Assembly (NCBI GenBank): GCA_965116235.1 | Contig: OZ220496.1 | Coordinates: 1,302,001 to 1,366,000, forward strand | DNA: 64,000 nucleotides | Source of the DNA: MPNP01 sp965116235 | GTDB lineage: Bacteria; Pseudomonadota; Alphaproteobacteria; Rhodobacterales; Rhodobacteraceae | Direction of reading: 5' to 3' | Shown here: positions 1-9,459 of the stretch, piece after piece | Layout of the letters: each line of letters starts with the position of its first letter | How positions within the stretch are numbered: the first letter of the stretch is position 1 | Translations under genes and position numbers: made by a program | The notes under the pieces: model-generated | The model's database searches: none | Told to the model about the DNA's origin: nothing | Seen by the model: the letters and a program-made list of their open reading frames with translations, nothing else

Positions 1-2240
1 TGGGCCAGATATATGCCGCACATGGGATAAACGCGCGTATGCTGGACCCCGGCGGTATGGGCAGAATCGAAGGCAACATTGTGATTGAGACAGGAGCGAA
101 CAGCAAGATCATGACACAAGCACTCGGTGCCACGTCGGATGAGATACTCAAAAACAGTGGAACCTATCCGTATGGAATCCATGGCAACATTGAGGGAGAC
201 GCCCGCGTCGGTACCGTTACGATCATCCACAGAGGCATGATCGATGCGGCCGGAATTGGCATTGGGGCGAATGGCCGGCAAGCCGCAACGGTTACGATGG
301 AGAAGGGTAGCAGCATCAAGGCGAAGGAGATAGGAATCGATGCAGGTTCCTACGGCAAGGTCACGGTCACCCACGGAGGCATGCTGATCGATGCGGGCAC
401 AACAGGCATTAAGACGTCTGGTAGCGGAGACGTCACGATTACACTGAAGAAAGGCAGCAGCATCACGGCGAAGGAGAGGGGCATCGAAGCAAAGTCCGAA
501 GTCAACGGCAAGGTCACGGTCATCCACGGAGGCACGATAAGCGCTGAGACTCAACAAGGCATATATGCATCTGGCAGGGCTGGCGGCGCCGAGGTTACAC
601 TGAAGGCCGGCAGCAGTATCACGGCGAAGAATCAAGGCATTGCGGCCGAAGCGTTCAGCGGGGGCATCATCACGGTCAAAACGGAGGCGGGCAGCTCGAT
701 TGTCTCGGACACGCACGGCATCCAGGTCAACCATGTCGGCACGGAAAAGCGCCAGTTTCATGTCGCTGTCTACGGCACAGTCATGGGGGGCCACGCGTGC
801 ACCGGCACGAAGACCGGTCGAAGCAAGTGTGCCGGCGTATACGTGCGAAAGCACATTCAAACCGGCGACAAGTTTGGCGGCGGCACGATCGTGATTGGCC
901 CCTGGGCTCATGTCAAGGCGACCTCCGGCGTGGCCATCGAGGTGGATGGCAAGGCGGGCGATGTCGCGGTGATCATGGAGCAGGACGAGGCGGGTGTCGT
1001 GGGTCATGTCGAAGGCCAGATCTTTCAGCCAAAGGAAAAGGATCGAACTCGGGACAAGACCGTGGAAGGAGAGGTGACGATCAAGCTTCGCGGAGCCAAG
1101 GAGAATTTGGAGGACGGTGATCATGTTTATCGCCGTGGCGACCGGATGGGCGTGTATGAAGAGGTGATCAAGGCCAAGCTTGAGGAGTTTACAGGTCCGG
1201 ATGAGGGCTATTACAGGTTTGATGACACGACGATGAAGTGGCGTTTGTACAGCCATCGAGCGCGTCTGTATGAGGTGTTGCCCTCGGTGCTTCTGGGTCT
1301 GGTGAACCTGACGCCCTACAGCACGCGCATGGCCGTGCCCCGCCGGACCACCGGCGACGAGGAGGTCATGGTCCAGAGCAGCAAGGGCGAGCATGTGGCG
1401 GCGCCGGGTTCCCGCACGGGTGTCTGGGTGCGTCTGGCGGTCCGCGATGGGGAGCGGATGGCCGATACATCGACGACCGCAACGGACTTCTGGCGTCAGT
1501 CTCTGGCGTGGGATGTGAAGCAGACCGACTTTGAGGCGGGTCTGGAGGTGCCGACCGATGATCGTCTGGTGCTGGGCGTGAGTGCCCACTCCCGGCAGAG
1601 TGAGGCCACCGTCAAGAATGGTGGCACCATGGAAGCGAGCGGCACCGGTGTGGGCGTGTCCCTGACCTGGACGGACGACAGCGGCCTGTATGTCGACGGC
1701 CAGCTGAGCTACACCCGGTTCTTTGATATCACGATGGTGTCGGCCAACAGTGCGGTCGGTTCGATCACCTCTAAGGGAGGCGGCACCGGTCTGGCGCTCG
1801 GGGTGGAAGTCGGTCAGCCGATGAGTATGGGGGGCATGGCCGTGACTCCGCGTGGGGGTCTGTCCTGGTCATCGGTGGACATGGACGCCTTTGACGAACC
1901 GACCACGATCGATGGAGCCGGCCGGGTTGCTCCGGACAAGGAACAGAGCGTTCAGGGTCGTGTGGGTGTACTGGCTGAGTTGGGTCCGGAGGATGCCGAC
2001 GGTCGGCTGTATGCATCGCTGGATCTGGAGCATGAGTTCTCGTCCAAACATGCGGTGATGGTGGCCGGTACCCGGCTGGCGACCGAAGTGAAGCCGACCT
2101 GGGTGCGTCTGGGCGTGGGCGGGGCGATGTCTCTGGGCGGCGGCGACACGACGCGGCTGACGGGGGACGCCTTTTATGCGACGGCAGGGAGCGACAACAC
2201 CGACTTTGGGGGCGGTCTGTCCGTGACTTTCCGCTTCTGA
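1..2240 (+). CDS. Autotransporter adhesin, 5'-truncated by window edge
   Basis: The frame is open from base 3, so the gene starts upstream of the window; the ATG at 39 is only internal. About 745 residues are visible. The first ~340 form a beta-helix-type passenger built of recurring units (IIHRGMIDAAG, VTLKKGSSITAKE, IETGANSKI). A helical linker with RLYSHRARLYEVLPS follows, then a ~270-residue C-terminal beta-barrel ending in SVTFRF, with the terminal Phe expected for BAM-dependent outer-membrane insertion. It is the fourth paralogue in this window: barrel segments are nearly identical to those at 20.0, 33.8 and 36.7 kb, while the passengers differ. Whether its 5' end carries the G9 tract of the other copies cannot be seen. 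Family assignment is firm; the ligand is unknown. Confidence 0.9.
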   Translation, partial: GQIYAAHGINARMLDPGGMGRIEGNIVIETGANSKIMTQALGATSDEILKNSGTYPYGIHGNIEGDARVGTVTIIHRGMIDAAGIGIGANGRQAATVTMEKGSSIKAKEIGIDAGSYGKVTVTHGGMLIDAGTTGIKTSGSGDVTITLKKGSSITAKERGIEAKSEVNGKVTVIHGGTISAETQQGIYASGRAGGAEVTLKAGSSITAKNQGIAAEAFSGGIITVKTEAGSSIVSDTHGIQVNHVGTEKRQFHVAVYGTVMGGHACTGTKTGRSKCAGVYVRKHIQTGDKFGGGTIVIGPWAHVKATSGVAIEVDGKAGDVAVIMEQDEAGVVGHVEGQIFQPKEKDRTRDKTVEGEVTIKLRGAKENLEDGDHVYRRGDRMGVYEEVIKAKLEEFTGPDEGYYRFDDTTMKWRLYSHRARLYEVLPSVLLGLVNLTPYSTRMAVPRRTTGDEEVMVQSSKGEHVAAPGSRTGVWVRLAVRDGERMADTSTTATDFWRQSLAWDVKQTDFEAGLEVPTDDRLVLGVSAHSRQSEATVKNGGTMEASGTGVGVSLTWTDDSGLYVDGQLSYTRFFDITMVSANSAVGSITSKGGGTGLALGVEVGQPMSMGGMAVTPRGGLSWSSVDMDAFDEPTTIDGAGRVAPDKEQSVQGRVGVLAELGPEDADGRLYASLDLEHEFSSKHAVMVAGTRLATEVKPTWVRLGVGGAMSLGGGDTTRLTGDAFYATAGSDNTDFGGGLSVTFRF

Positions 2241-2271
2241 TCGGGAAACGGAAGGCCGTCGGGTGTGTGGT

Positions 2272-2290
2272 GATGCCGGTTGTCGGCATC
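2272..2290 (+). terminator. Hairpin after autotransporter
   Basis: GATGCCG-GTTGT-CGGCATC forms a 7-bp stem with a 5-nt loop 32 bp after the stop codon. The same hairpin in a similar context follows the autotransporter at 33.8 kb (33797-33815), so it travels with the gene. There is no U-run, so intrinsic termination is uncertain; an mRNA-stabilising role is equally possible. Confidence 0.45.
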
Positions 2291-2428
2291 AGTGCAGGCC
2301 GGCGGCTGAACCGTCCCAGCCTTGCCATGACCATTTCGTTGTGTGATCGTCGCAGTGACCGGGAGTACAGTTGGATCAAGCTTCCGAACTGATTTGAATC
2401 TTTGAGATTGACCTGACTCCACCATAGA

Positions 2429-4030
2429 TCAGTAATTCTGTCTGATCAGATCGCTTGCTTTTTCAGCTATCATGACAGTTGGCGCGTTGGTATTGGAGCC
2501 AATCAGACTTGGCATGACTGAACTATCGCAAAGTCGCAATCCTTCCATGCCATGAACTCTTAACTGCGGATCAACGACTGACATTGCGTCCGTGCCCATC
2601 TTGCAGGTGCAGGTCGGATGATAGGAGGTGCGTCCGTACTGACGGGCGTAATTAATAAAGTCTTCATGGGTTCTGACTTCGTTGCCGGGGTAGTGAATCT
2701 GCTTGATGTACTTTTGCAAGGAAGGTTGATTGAAGATTTCCACGCTATTCCTCACTCCATTGGCCGATGTCTCCCGGTCGTACGGGTCAGCTAGGTAGTT
2801 GGGATCAACAAGGGGATTGTCTTTCGGATTGTTGGATGACAGTCGGACAGTTCCCCTGCTCTTCGGTCTGAGCGTATATGAGTTCAGAGTGATTCCGGAA
2901 CCGAAAGGAATGGACGGCACTCCTTCCTCTTTGCCGGCACCGGCAAGGAAATGAAACTGCAGATCCGGCATGGGGCTGTCGCTGTCGCTGTACCAGAATA
3001 CCCCGCCTTCGACTATATTGGAGGTGACAGGACCCGAATTAAACAGCAAATACTGCAAACCTGCCTTTGCCATTCCCCAAGTTCCATCGTAGTGATCAAG
3101 GCTATGTGGACCGTTCAATTCTGCAACTATGTCGACTCCGAAATGGTCGTTGAGGTTCGCTCCTACCCCCGGCAGATCATGCATGATCTCGATATCGTGT
3201 TGTTTGAGGTGTGATGCCGGGCCAAGCCCGGACAGCATCAACAATTTGGGTGTGTTGATGGCACCGGAGGTAATGATGACTTCAGATTCCGCCCTAGTCC
3301 GAAGAATCCTGTTTCCGCGGAGGTATTCGACTCCAACCGCTCGCCTGTTGTCAAACAGGATTCTCAGAACCTGAGATTTTGTCAGAACCGACAGGTTGTG
3401 TCGATTCAACACGGGTTTGAGATAACCCGTAGCCGCCGAACAGCGCCGATTGTCCAATACCGTTAACTGATACGCTCCGGCTCCCTCTTGGACTGGACCG
3501 TTAAAGTCGGGGTTGTAGGGAATGCCGGCTTCTTGACAGGCTTTGACAAAGGACCAGGTAATGGGCATTGGGCTGTGGATATTGGAAACACTCAAAGGTC
3601 CTTCAGTGCCGTGCCAATCACCAGAATAGGTAGAATTGCCTTCTGAGCGAATGAAGTATTTCTTGATTTCGCTGAAGGACCATCCGTCGCATCCTTCCTC
3701 ATTTGCCCATCGGTCGTAGTCGGCCGGGTTGCCGCGGGTGAAAATCTCGGCGTTGACTGAACTTCCTCCGCCGATGACCTTGGCCTGGGTATAAGAAATC
3801 TCTCGGTTGAATGCGTGCTTTTGGGGAACGGTCTTGAGTCCCCAGGTGAAGGGGCCGGAGGTCATCTTGGCAAAGCCGATGGGGAAGTGGATCCATGGGC
3901 TGCTGTCGTTCCCGCCCGCTTCGATGAGCAAAACACGCACTACGGGATTTTCGGAGAGTCGGTTGGCCAGTACGCAACCGGCCGTTCCACCCCCGACAAT
4001 GACAAAGTCAAAACCGTCTTCCACAGGCAT
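2429..4030 (-). CDS. GMC oxidoreductase (choline dehydrogenase-like)
   Basis: FAD-dependent glucose-methanol-choline oxidoreductase, expected to oxidise a primary alcohol to an aldehyde. The N-terminus has the dinucleotide-binding motif VIVGGGTAGCVLANRLSE; GGGSSVNAEIFTRG is the GMC signature region; the C-terminal YHPTCTCKMG and GSNTNAPTVMIAEKAS segments match the family's FAD- and active-site-proximal ends. I chose the ATG at 4030 (MPVEDGFDFVIVGGG) because it places the FAD motif at the usual distance; the frame is open up to 4105. It is divergent from a TetR regulator, with a palindromic operator between them. The same palindrome precedes the acyl-CoA dehydrogenase operon and the CoA-transferase, which suggests one pathway. 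The substrate is unknown; BetA itself is unlikely because no betaine genes are nearby. Confidence 0.85.
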   Translation of the reverse strand: MPVEDGFDFVIVGGGTAGCVLANRLSENPVVRVLLIEAGGNDSSPWIHFPIGFAKMTSGPFTWGLKTVPQKHAFNREISYTQAKVIGGGSSVNAEIFTRGNPADYDRWANEEGCDGWSFSEIKKYFIRSEGNSTYSGDWHGTEGPLSVSNIHSPMPITWSFVKACQEAGIPYNPDFNGPVQEGAGAYQLTVLDNRRCSAATGYLKPVLNRHNLSVLTKSQVLRILFDNRRAVGVEYLRGNRILRTRAESEVIITSGAINTPKLLMLSGLGPASHLKQHDIEIMHDLPGVGANLNDHFGVDIVAELNGPHSLDHYDGTWGMAKAGLQYLLFNSGPVTSNIVEGGVFWYSDSDSPMPDLQFHFLAGAGKEEGVPSIPFGSGITLNSYTLRPKSRGTVRLSSNNPKDNPLVDPNYLADPYDRETSANGVRNSVEIFNQPSLQKYIKQIHYPGNEVRTHEDFINYARQYGRTSYHPTCTCKMGTDAMSVVDPQLRVHGMEGLRLCDSSVMPSLIGSNTNAPTVMIAEKASDLIRQNY

Positions 4031-4110
4031 AAGTTTTTCGATCCATAAACTTGTGTAAGGCCTCGTGGTCAGCCAAGATTTGCTCTCTTGTTGCAAAATC
4101 GGCATAACTG

Positions 4111-4126
4111 TTAACCAAACAGTTAC
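4111..4126. promoter_or_regulatory. Probable TetR operator, site 1
   Basis: TTAACCAAACAGTTAC (reverse complement GTAACTGTTTGGTTAA) is an imperfect palindrome 81 bp upstream of the GMC gene and 131 bp upstream of the divergent TetR gene. It matches sites at 9202-9217 and 15193-15208 with consensus GTAACY-N4-GGTTAM. Confidence 0.65.
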
Positions 4127-4256
4127 CTATTAGCAATACGTTCCAACACACGAAAACGGTTTTCTTGGTGGCCAATCTCCAAGTTGGTTCCGACCGGCTC
4201 GGAAGACATCTTTCATCTGCCCTCAAGGTCGTTGTCAATTTTCAGAAAGTGGCCCG

Positions 4257-4877
4257 TTGAATCGAACACGAGATCCAGAAACGACCAAGCGCAAGATTCT
4301 TGCGGCGGCCAAAAAGGAATTTGCCGCCAAGGGCCTGGGAGGGGCCCGAGTCGACGACATTGCCAGGATTGCTCAAGCCAACAAGAGGATGATCTATCAC
4401 TATTTTGAACGCAAGGAGAATCTTTTCAAGCAGGTCGTCGAACGGGCATATCTGGACATCAGGGAAGCGGAACTCAAGCTGGATCTGGAGCACATGGACG
4501 CCAAGACCGCCTTGGAAACCCTGATTCGGTTTACGTGGAACTATTACTTGGACAATCCCGAGTTTATCCGGCTTGTCAACAGCGAAAACCTGCACAAGGC
4601 CCGACACCTGAAAACGTCTGGCAAAGTCATTCAAGCGAACCGGAATTATATTGGCATTGTGCGGTCAATATTGGACCGGGGGGTCAAGGAAGGGGTGTTC
4701 AGAGACAACATTGACCCGGTCAATCTGAACATTTCAATTGCTGCTCTGGGCTATTACTACCTCAATAACCGGTTCACGGGTTCCATAATCTTTGAGAGGG
4801 ATTTGATGGAAAAGAAGGCGCTGGACGAGCGACTTCAGTTCAATATTGATACAATACTGCGTCTGGTGAGTCTTTGA
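4257..4877 (+). CDS. TetR family transcriptional regulator
   Basis: A 206-residue TetR/AcrR-type regulator. The N-terminal HTH domain is typical: RKILAAAKKEFAAKG, then GARVDDIARIAQANKRMIYHYFERKENLF, which is the canonical recognition-helix region. The C-terminal ~140 residues form the variable ligand-binding domain (TetR_C type with LRLV end). The start is a TTG at 4257 followed by NRTRDPETTKRKIL; no in-frame ATG lies closer to the domain. It is divergent from the GMC oxidoreductase, sharing a ~226-bp promoter region with a palindromic operator at 4111-4126. It is the most likely factor binding that site and its two copies near other catabolic operons, and probably autoregulates. The ligand is unknown but may be an acyl-CoA or pathway intermediate. 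Confidence 0.9.
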   Translation: MNRTRDPETTKRKILAAAKKEFAAKGLGGARVDDIARIAQANKRMIYHYFERKENLFKQVVERAYLDIREAELKLDLEHMDAKTALETLIRFTWNYYLDNPEFIRLVNSENLHKARHLKTSGKVIQANRNYIGIVRSILDRGVKEGVFRDNIDPVNLNISIAALGYYYLNNRFTGSIIFERDLMEKKALDERLQFNIDTILRLVSL

Positions 4878-5259
4878 CGGCGCAACAACCGATTATGTGA
4901 AGGGAGACATTTGCTCCATGCCCGTCTGAATGCTTCAAGGTTCGGTTTCAGGGTTTGAAGATAAAAGTCCTGATTCAGCCAAGACGCTGGCAAATGAACT
5001 GCGAGGGCCAGTCGGCTCGGTGACCCCGATTCCGAAGGGGATTGCATACCTGTTCACCCAAAAACCCTTTGCACCCATCGTCACTTGATCGCGGCCGGTT
5101 TGGACTTCTTGAAGTTCTAGTCCTCTCTGGATTATCGGTGCATGGTGACACCAGCCACGCTTCCCGGGGCATAGGTGGTCGGCTTGAACGCCTCACCACA
5201 GTATTGAGAGCATGACAGTTTGGGAATTAGGTATACAATTTCCGAAATTATCCCTAAAA
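4878..5259. other. Intergenic, no gene recognised
   Basis: This stretch separates the convergent ends of the TetR gene and the TIM-barrel gene. Open frames here are short, without ribosome-binding sites or recognisable domains. No clear terminator hairpin was found. Confidence 0.5.
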
Positions 5260-6129
5260 TCAACAGACAGTTCGAAAGCGCTGGACGATTGTGTCGAGAA
5301 CCTCGTGAGGATCTCGTTTCCACCAGTTGCGCTCCGAAAAAACTTCAACCTCACAAAATCCTTCATAGCCAACACTTTCGACAATGTCGCGAATCCGTCG
5401 TATTTCGGCAACACCGTCGCCCATCATCCCGCGATCAAGCAATATGTCGACCGTATCGCGCAACCAGTCGCAAAGGTGAAACCCAAAAACCTTGCCTTGT
5501 CCTGAAATTCTTGACAGTTCCATTTCAAGTGAGGTATCCCACCAGACGTGGTACACATCGATTGCCAGTCCAACCGCGCAGTGGTCAATCTGTTCGATCA
5601 TGGTGACGGCATCACGAACGGTTGTCAGGCATGAGCGATTCCCGCAGTAGACGGGGTGAAGAGGCTCAATTGCCAACTTTACATTCTCCTCGGCGGCACG
5701 ACCAGCATATCTTGCGATTGCCTCAGCGATGCGACCCAGGTTGTCATTGATGGTTCCAGCATTGGGGTCATACGCACCGACCACAATCGTAATGACCTCA
5801 GCCCCGAGTGCCGAGGCGTATCGTATGGTCCTGTGAAACTCCTGATCAAGTTCTTCACTACTCGAAGGAGCATCAGGGCCAATAAGGTAGGGAGTACGGC
5901 AGAGACCGATAACCCTTACATTCTTTGCCCGTGCGTATTGGCCAACGTCAGTGACATGGTCAAGGTCTCGGAACTCGCGAATCCAGAATGTAATACCCTG
6001 TATCCCTTTGGCCGAGCAGGCATCAACGGCTTCATGAGGATTCCACCCCGCCCCCTTTCCGGCAACATTGTGGCCGAGAGTTGCCGTATTCAGTGCCAGG
6101 CATGAGTGATCATGCGAAAAGTCTCGCAT
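5260..6129 (-). CDS. Sugar phosphate isomerase/epimerase-like TIM barrel
   Basis: A xylose-isomerase-like TIM-barrel protein (AP_endonuc_2 family), ~290 residues. Metal-site segments are visible: KLAIEPLHPVYCGNRS (Glu at strand end), VGLAIDVYHVWWD (Asp/His), VFGFHLCDW (His) and FCEVEVFSERNWW (Glu). The ATG at 6129 overlaps the stop of the preceding DUF993 gene (TGATG), so the two are translationally coupled; the TTG at 6132 is the alternative. It is the last gene of a four-gene operon (acyl-CoA dehydrogenase, SDR, DUF993, this gene). Such barrels commonly accompany DUF993 proteins in putative sugar or polyol catabolic clusters. The substrate cannot be read from sequence. Confidence 0.8.
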   Translation of the reverse strand: MRDFSHDHSCLALNTATLGHNVAGKGAGWNPHEAVDACSAKGIQGITFWIREFRDLDHVTDVGQYARAKNVRVIGLCRTPYLIGPDAPSSSEELDQEFHRTIRYASALGAEVITIVVGAYDPNAGTINDNLGRIAEAIARYAGRAAEENVKLAIEPLHPVYCGNRSCLTTVRDAVTMIEQIDHCAVGLAIDVYHVWWDTSLEMELSRISGQGKVFGFHLCDWLRDTVDILLDRGMMGDGVAEIRRIRDIVESVGYEGFCEVEVFSERNWWKRDPHEVLDTIVQRFRTVC

Positions 6130-7280
6130 CAACTCAAACCATACATTTTCAGCAGAGACTTCATCCGGTCAATCGCCAGATCGGGCTGTCTGAGCAAATG
6201 CGCCTGATCGGCCCGCTTAAAGCATTCCACAAAATACGGCAGAGACCGCATGGCTTGAGCCGCGTTGATCATGATAAAATGGTCCTGGAATCCATTCAGC
6301 CAGGCCAAGAAGACAACTCCGGTCTTATAATGCCGGGTTGGCGATTGGAATATATGTCGGGCCAAGGGTATGGTCGGTGCCAGCAGCGAATTGTAGGCTT
6401 CCAGATTCTGTTTGCCAAGGGCGTTGACCGCCTGCGTGCAGATTGGCGCAATGGGATCAAAAATGCCGAGCAGGGCATCGGAATGGCCCTGCTCATCGCC
6501 GAGTATCAATTCTGGATAATTAAAGTCATCCCCCGTATACATCCTGACTCCGGATGGCAATTGACGGCGCATTTCAATCTCTTTGTGCTTGTCAAGCAAA
6601 GACAGTTTTATGCCTTCAACCTTGGTGGCATTGTCCTTGATTATGGCCAGAGATGTTGTCAGGGAACCGAGCCAGTTTCCAGAACCCCAATACCCCTCCA
6701 GCAGTGGATCAAACATGTCTCCCAGCCAGTGAATGATGGCCGGCTTTTCGCAATGATTCAGGATGGCTCCGTAGACTTCAAAGTAATCATCGGCATCCTG
6801 TGCCACATGTGCGAGAGCACGACTGGCCATGATGATGATCCGTCCATTCACCTTCTGGATGGCGTCAATTTGTGTGAGATAGGCCTGAATCACCTGATTG
6901 ATGTTCGTGGTTTCGCCAGGCACAAGATGGTCTGTTCCGGCTCCACTGAATACTGTCGCTTTTGGAATTTCGGTCAGGGTCTGTCGAATCAGTTCAATGG
7001 CAGTTGGCCATGCCAAACCACTGCCTCTCTGGGCGGTGTCCATTGCTTCGGCAATACCGAGACCCAGCCCGGCCAAATGGCGACGAAAGGCCAAGGTCGA
7101 ATTCCAGTCCAGAGCAGGACTGGAGGACGGATTGCTTGCCGATAGTGGGTCGGCAACCACATGTGCTGCAGCGAGCATTTGCCTGGAAGCGGGCTCCTTG
7201 AGGGGAACATGGTCTGTCGGCGTACCGATCAGTGCGTAGTCAACAAGATTGCTCTGGGCATCTGGCAGTCGAATTGTCAT
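6129..7280 (-). CDS. DUF993 family protein (DapA-like barrel)
   Basis: A 383-residue protein of the DUF993 family, distantly related to dihydrodipicolinate synthase-like aldolases. Recognisable segments are VFSGAGTDHL, IIIMASRALAHVAQDADDYFEVYGAIL, KPAIIHWLGDMFDPLLEGYWGS, a central GIKLSLLDKHKEIEMRRQLP containing the candidate Schiff-base lysine, and VRMYTGDDFNYPELI. Length and start (ATG at 7280) fit the family. It sits 5 bp after the SDR gene and overlaps the TIM-barrel gene, so it is co-transcribed. No reaction is established for the family as far as I know; lyase or aldolase activity in a catabolic route is inference from fold and neighbours. Confidence 0.8.
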   Translation of the reverse strand: MTIRLPDAQSNLVDYALIGTPTDHVPLKEPASRQMLAAAHVVADPLSASNPSSSPALDWNSTLAFRRHLAGLGLGIAEAMDTAQRGSGLAWPTAIELIRQTLTEIPKATVFSGAGTDHLVPGETTNINQVIQAYLTQIDAIQKVNGRIIIMASRALAHVAQDADDYFEVYGAILNHCEKPAIIHWLGDMFDPLLEGYWGSGNWLGSLTTSLAIIKDNATKVEGIKLSLLDKHKEIEMRRQLPSGVRMYTGDDFNYPELILGDEQGHSDALLGIFDPIAPICTQAVNALGKQNLEAYNSLLAPTIPLARHIFQSPTRHYKTGVVFLAWLNGFQDHFIMINAAQAMRSLPYFVECFKRADQAHLLRQPDLAIDRMKSLLKMYGLS

Positions 7281-7285
7281 TGTGG

Positions 7286-8056
7286 CTAATACCTCGGAAC
7301 CAAAAGTCCCCCGTCCACCGAAATGGCCTGACCTGTTACATAAGGGAGCTTGCCGGTGGCGAGACTGGCAATCGTGACTCCCACCTCGTCAGGTGTACTA
7401 ATCCTTGGAATCAAGGTCAGACCCTCTTCAGCGCGGCGTGAATACTCATTGATTACCCGGGATGTCATGTCCGTATCAATCAATCCGGGTTGCACGTCAT
7501 AGACATGGATGTTTTCCCGACCCAGACGGACTGCGAATGCCTTGGATACCATGGCTGCTGCAGCCTTGGACGCTGAGTACTCAGTTCTTGGTTCTGCGAC
7601 GGCGACCGCATTGGATGACGTGATGTTTATGATCGAATAAAACTGTTCGACCGACCGGTTTGAGTTCAGGAGATAACGGGCAAATTTCTGACTGAGGAAA
7701 AACAGTCCCTTGGCATTGACCGCATGGCAGCGGTCCCAGCTTTCCTCTGTGACATCAAGAGGATCTCCGCGATTCAGGACACTGACTCCAGCATTGTTGA
7801 CAAGAGTTGTGATTGGCCCCAATGTGTCGTCGATTTTCTGCAACCAGAATGCATGGCACTGAATGTCGGCGACATCGAAAGGTGCCTCCATGCATTTCAC
7901 TCCCTCGGTCCGCAACATCTCGGTTATCTCGGCAAGCTCCTGATCAGGCTGGCAATCATTGAGAGCCAGACTGAATCCGTTCTCGGCCAGGCGCATGGCT
8001 GCACCTAGCCCGATCCCCTTTTGTGCGCCGGTGACGAGGGCGACGGGATCAGTCAT
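7286..8056 (-). CDS. SDR family oxidoreductase (3-ketoacyl reductase-like)
   Basis: A classical short-chain dehydrogenase of 256 residues. The cofactor motif is TGAQKGIGLG (TGxxxGIG); LVNNAGVS follows, then the catalytic Ser in INITSSNAV and YSASK (YxxxK). The end VTGQAISVDGGLLVPRY is typical of the FabG-like branch. It overlaps the upstream acyl-CoA dehydrogenase by 8 bp and is followed 5 bp later by the DUF993 gene. It most likely oxidises or reduces a hydroxyl/keto group of the pathway substrate with NAD(P). Similarity to FabG is structural; a fatty acid synthesis role is unlikely in this context. Confidence 0.88.
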   Translation of the reverse strand: MTDPVALVTGAQKGIGLGAAMRLAENGFSLALNDCQPDQELAEITEMLRTEGVKCMEAPFDVADIQCHAFWLQKIDDTLGPITTLVNNAGVSVLNRGDPLDVTEESWDRCHAVNAKGLFFLSQKFARYLLNSNRSVEQFYSIINITSSNAVAVAEPRTEYSASKAAAAMVSKAFAVRLGRENIHVYDVQPGLIDTDMTSRVINEYSRRAEEGLTLIPRISTPDEVGVTIASLATGKLPYVTGQAISVDGGLLVPRY

Positions 8057-9197
8057 TCAGGGCTCCAGACTTATCCAGATCACGAAAAATGATGGTTCTC
8101 TGGATTTGATTTGTACCCTCGTAAATCTGGGTGATTTTTGCATCCCGGTAAAGGCGTTCGACCTCAAATCCCCGAATGTAGCCAGAGCCGCCAAAAATCT
8201 GGATGGCATCCGAGGTACGGGCAACAGCTATATCGGAAGCGAAGCATTTGGCCATTGAACAGGCTTTTGTCGCATTGTCCCCATTATCCATCTTGGTCGC
8301 GGCCGAATGCACCAGCAGCCGAGCGGCCTCGATATCCTTGGCCATGTCCGCTATGAGCCACTGAATGCCCTGAAACTTGGCGATCTCCCGACCAAACTGC
8401 TTGCGCTGGCGGGCGTATTCCAGCGCTTGCTCAAGACCAGCCTGAGCAATGCCGACAGCAAGGGAAGCGATACCGACTCGACCCTTGTTCAGGACATTCA
8501 TCATGATCGGGAATCCTTGCCCCTCCTGCCCCAGCATGGCATCCTTTGGCAGGTGAACATTGTCAAAGGTCAAGGCTCCCACCGGACTGGCACATTGCCC
8601 CAATTTGCTTTCCTTCTTGCCCTTGGTCACACCTTCGGCGTTCAAGTCAACGATAAAGACCGACATGCCCTGATGTCCGGCGTCAGGGTCAGTCTTGGTC
8701 AGCACAAATCCGAGATCGGCAATGGGACCATTGTGAATCCATATTTTCTGGCCGTTCAAAAGCCATCCGCTTTCCGTCTTGGTCGCTCGTGTTCGGATGC
8801 TGGCTACATCCGTGCCAGACTCGGGTTCCGTGATGCAATAGGCAACCAACGTTCTGGCCGCCAGAACATCAGGAAGTATCCGCATTTGCTGATCTTCGGT
8901 TCCATAATCGACCAGAAGCGATGAAATCAGCTCAATGAGTCCACACTGGTCAGCGACAGACGCATATCCCCTTGAGAGCTCTTCCATGACCAGAGCATAA
9001 CTCAAAACGTCGAGACCTGGCCCACCCAGACGTTCGGGGACACAAATGCCGAAGAAACCGAGCTCTCCCAACTTCCGGTATATTTCGGTTGGAAAACGGC
9101 CGGTTTGGTCCAGTTCGCTGGCAGCAGGACGAATGCTTTCGTCGGCAAATTTGCGAACGAGGGACTTCAACTCCTTATGGTCTTCAGTTAAGTACAT
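8049..9197 (-). CDS. Acyl-CoA dehydrogenase
   Basis: FAD-dependent acyl-CoA dehydrogenase, 382 residues. Family signatures are YCITEPESGTDVASIRT (ACAD signature 1), QKIWIHNG, QFGREIAKFQGIQW with the downstream FAD-binding helix, and IYEGTNQIQRTIIFRDL, where the Glu of YEGT is the usual catalytic base. The start ATG (9197) lies only 4 bp from the TetR-type palindrome 9202-9217, leaving no room for a normal Shine-Dalgarno, so the message may be leaderless. It heads a four-gene operon with SDR, DUF993 and TIM-barrel genes. It could act on a short or branched acyl-CoA produced with the CoA-transferase at 15.2 kb; that link is inference from the shared operator. Confidence 0.92.
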   Translation of the reverse strand: MYLTEDHKELKSLVRKFADESIRPAASELDQTGRFPTEIYRKLGELGFFGICVPERLGGPGLDVLSYALVMEELSRGYASVADQCGLIELISSLLVDYGTEDQQMRILPDVLAARTLVAYCITEPESGTDVASIRTRATKTESGWLLNGQKIWIHNGPIADLGFVLTKTDPDAGHQGMSVFIVDLNAEGVTKGKKESKLGQCASPVGALTFDNVHLPKDAMLGQEGQGFPIMMNVLNKGRVGIASLAVGIAQAGLEQALEYARQRKQFGREIAKFQGIQWLIADMAKDIEAARLLVHSAATKMDNGDNATKACSMAKCFASDIAVARTSDAIQIFGGSGYIRGFEVERLYRDAKITQIYEGTNQIQRTIIFRDLDKSGALND

Positions 9198-9201
9198 GCT
9201 G

Positions 9202-9217
9202 TTAACCGTTCAGTTAC
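9202..9217. promoter_or_regulatory. Probable TetR operator, site 2
   Basis: TTAACCGTTCAGTTAC (reverse complement GTAACTGAACGGTTAA) abuts the start codon of the acyl-CoA dehydrogenase operon. A bound regulator would cover the start site, as expected for repression. It is the same palindrome as at 4111-4126 and 15193-15208. Confidence 0.65.
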
Positions 9218-9459
9218 TTGTGGCCAAAGGTAATGCCTTGCGGCTGAGATTGCAAATCATTCGAGAGCATTTCGGGAGTGCAGACGTGATACCTTTGAGA
9301 CTTGCCAAGGTCCGGCGTCAGAACTCAAGCTGAGCCAGGCAGGTGAATACGGGCTGGTATGTCGTATATCGGCGAGAAGCATCACCTTGGCGGCAACGCA
9401 AGCCGAACCGGACCCGCAAAGCGTTGTATGGAATCGACTCAACATGAGGAGGGAAGTTG

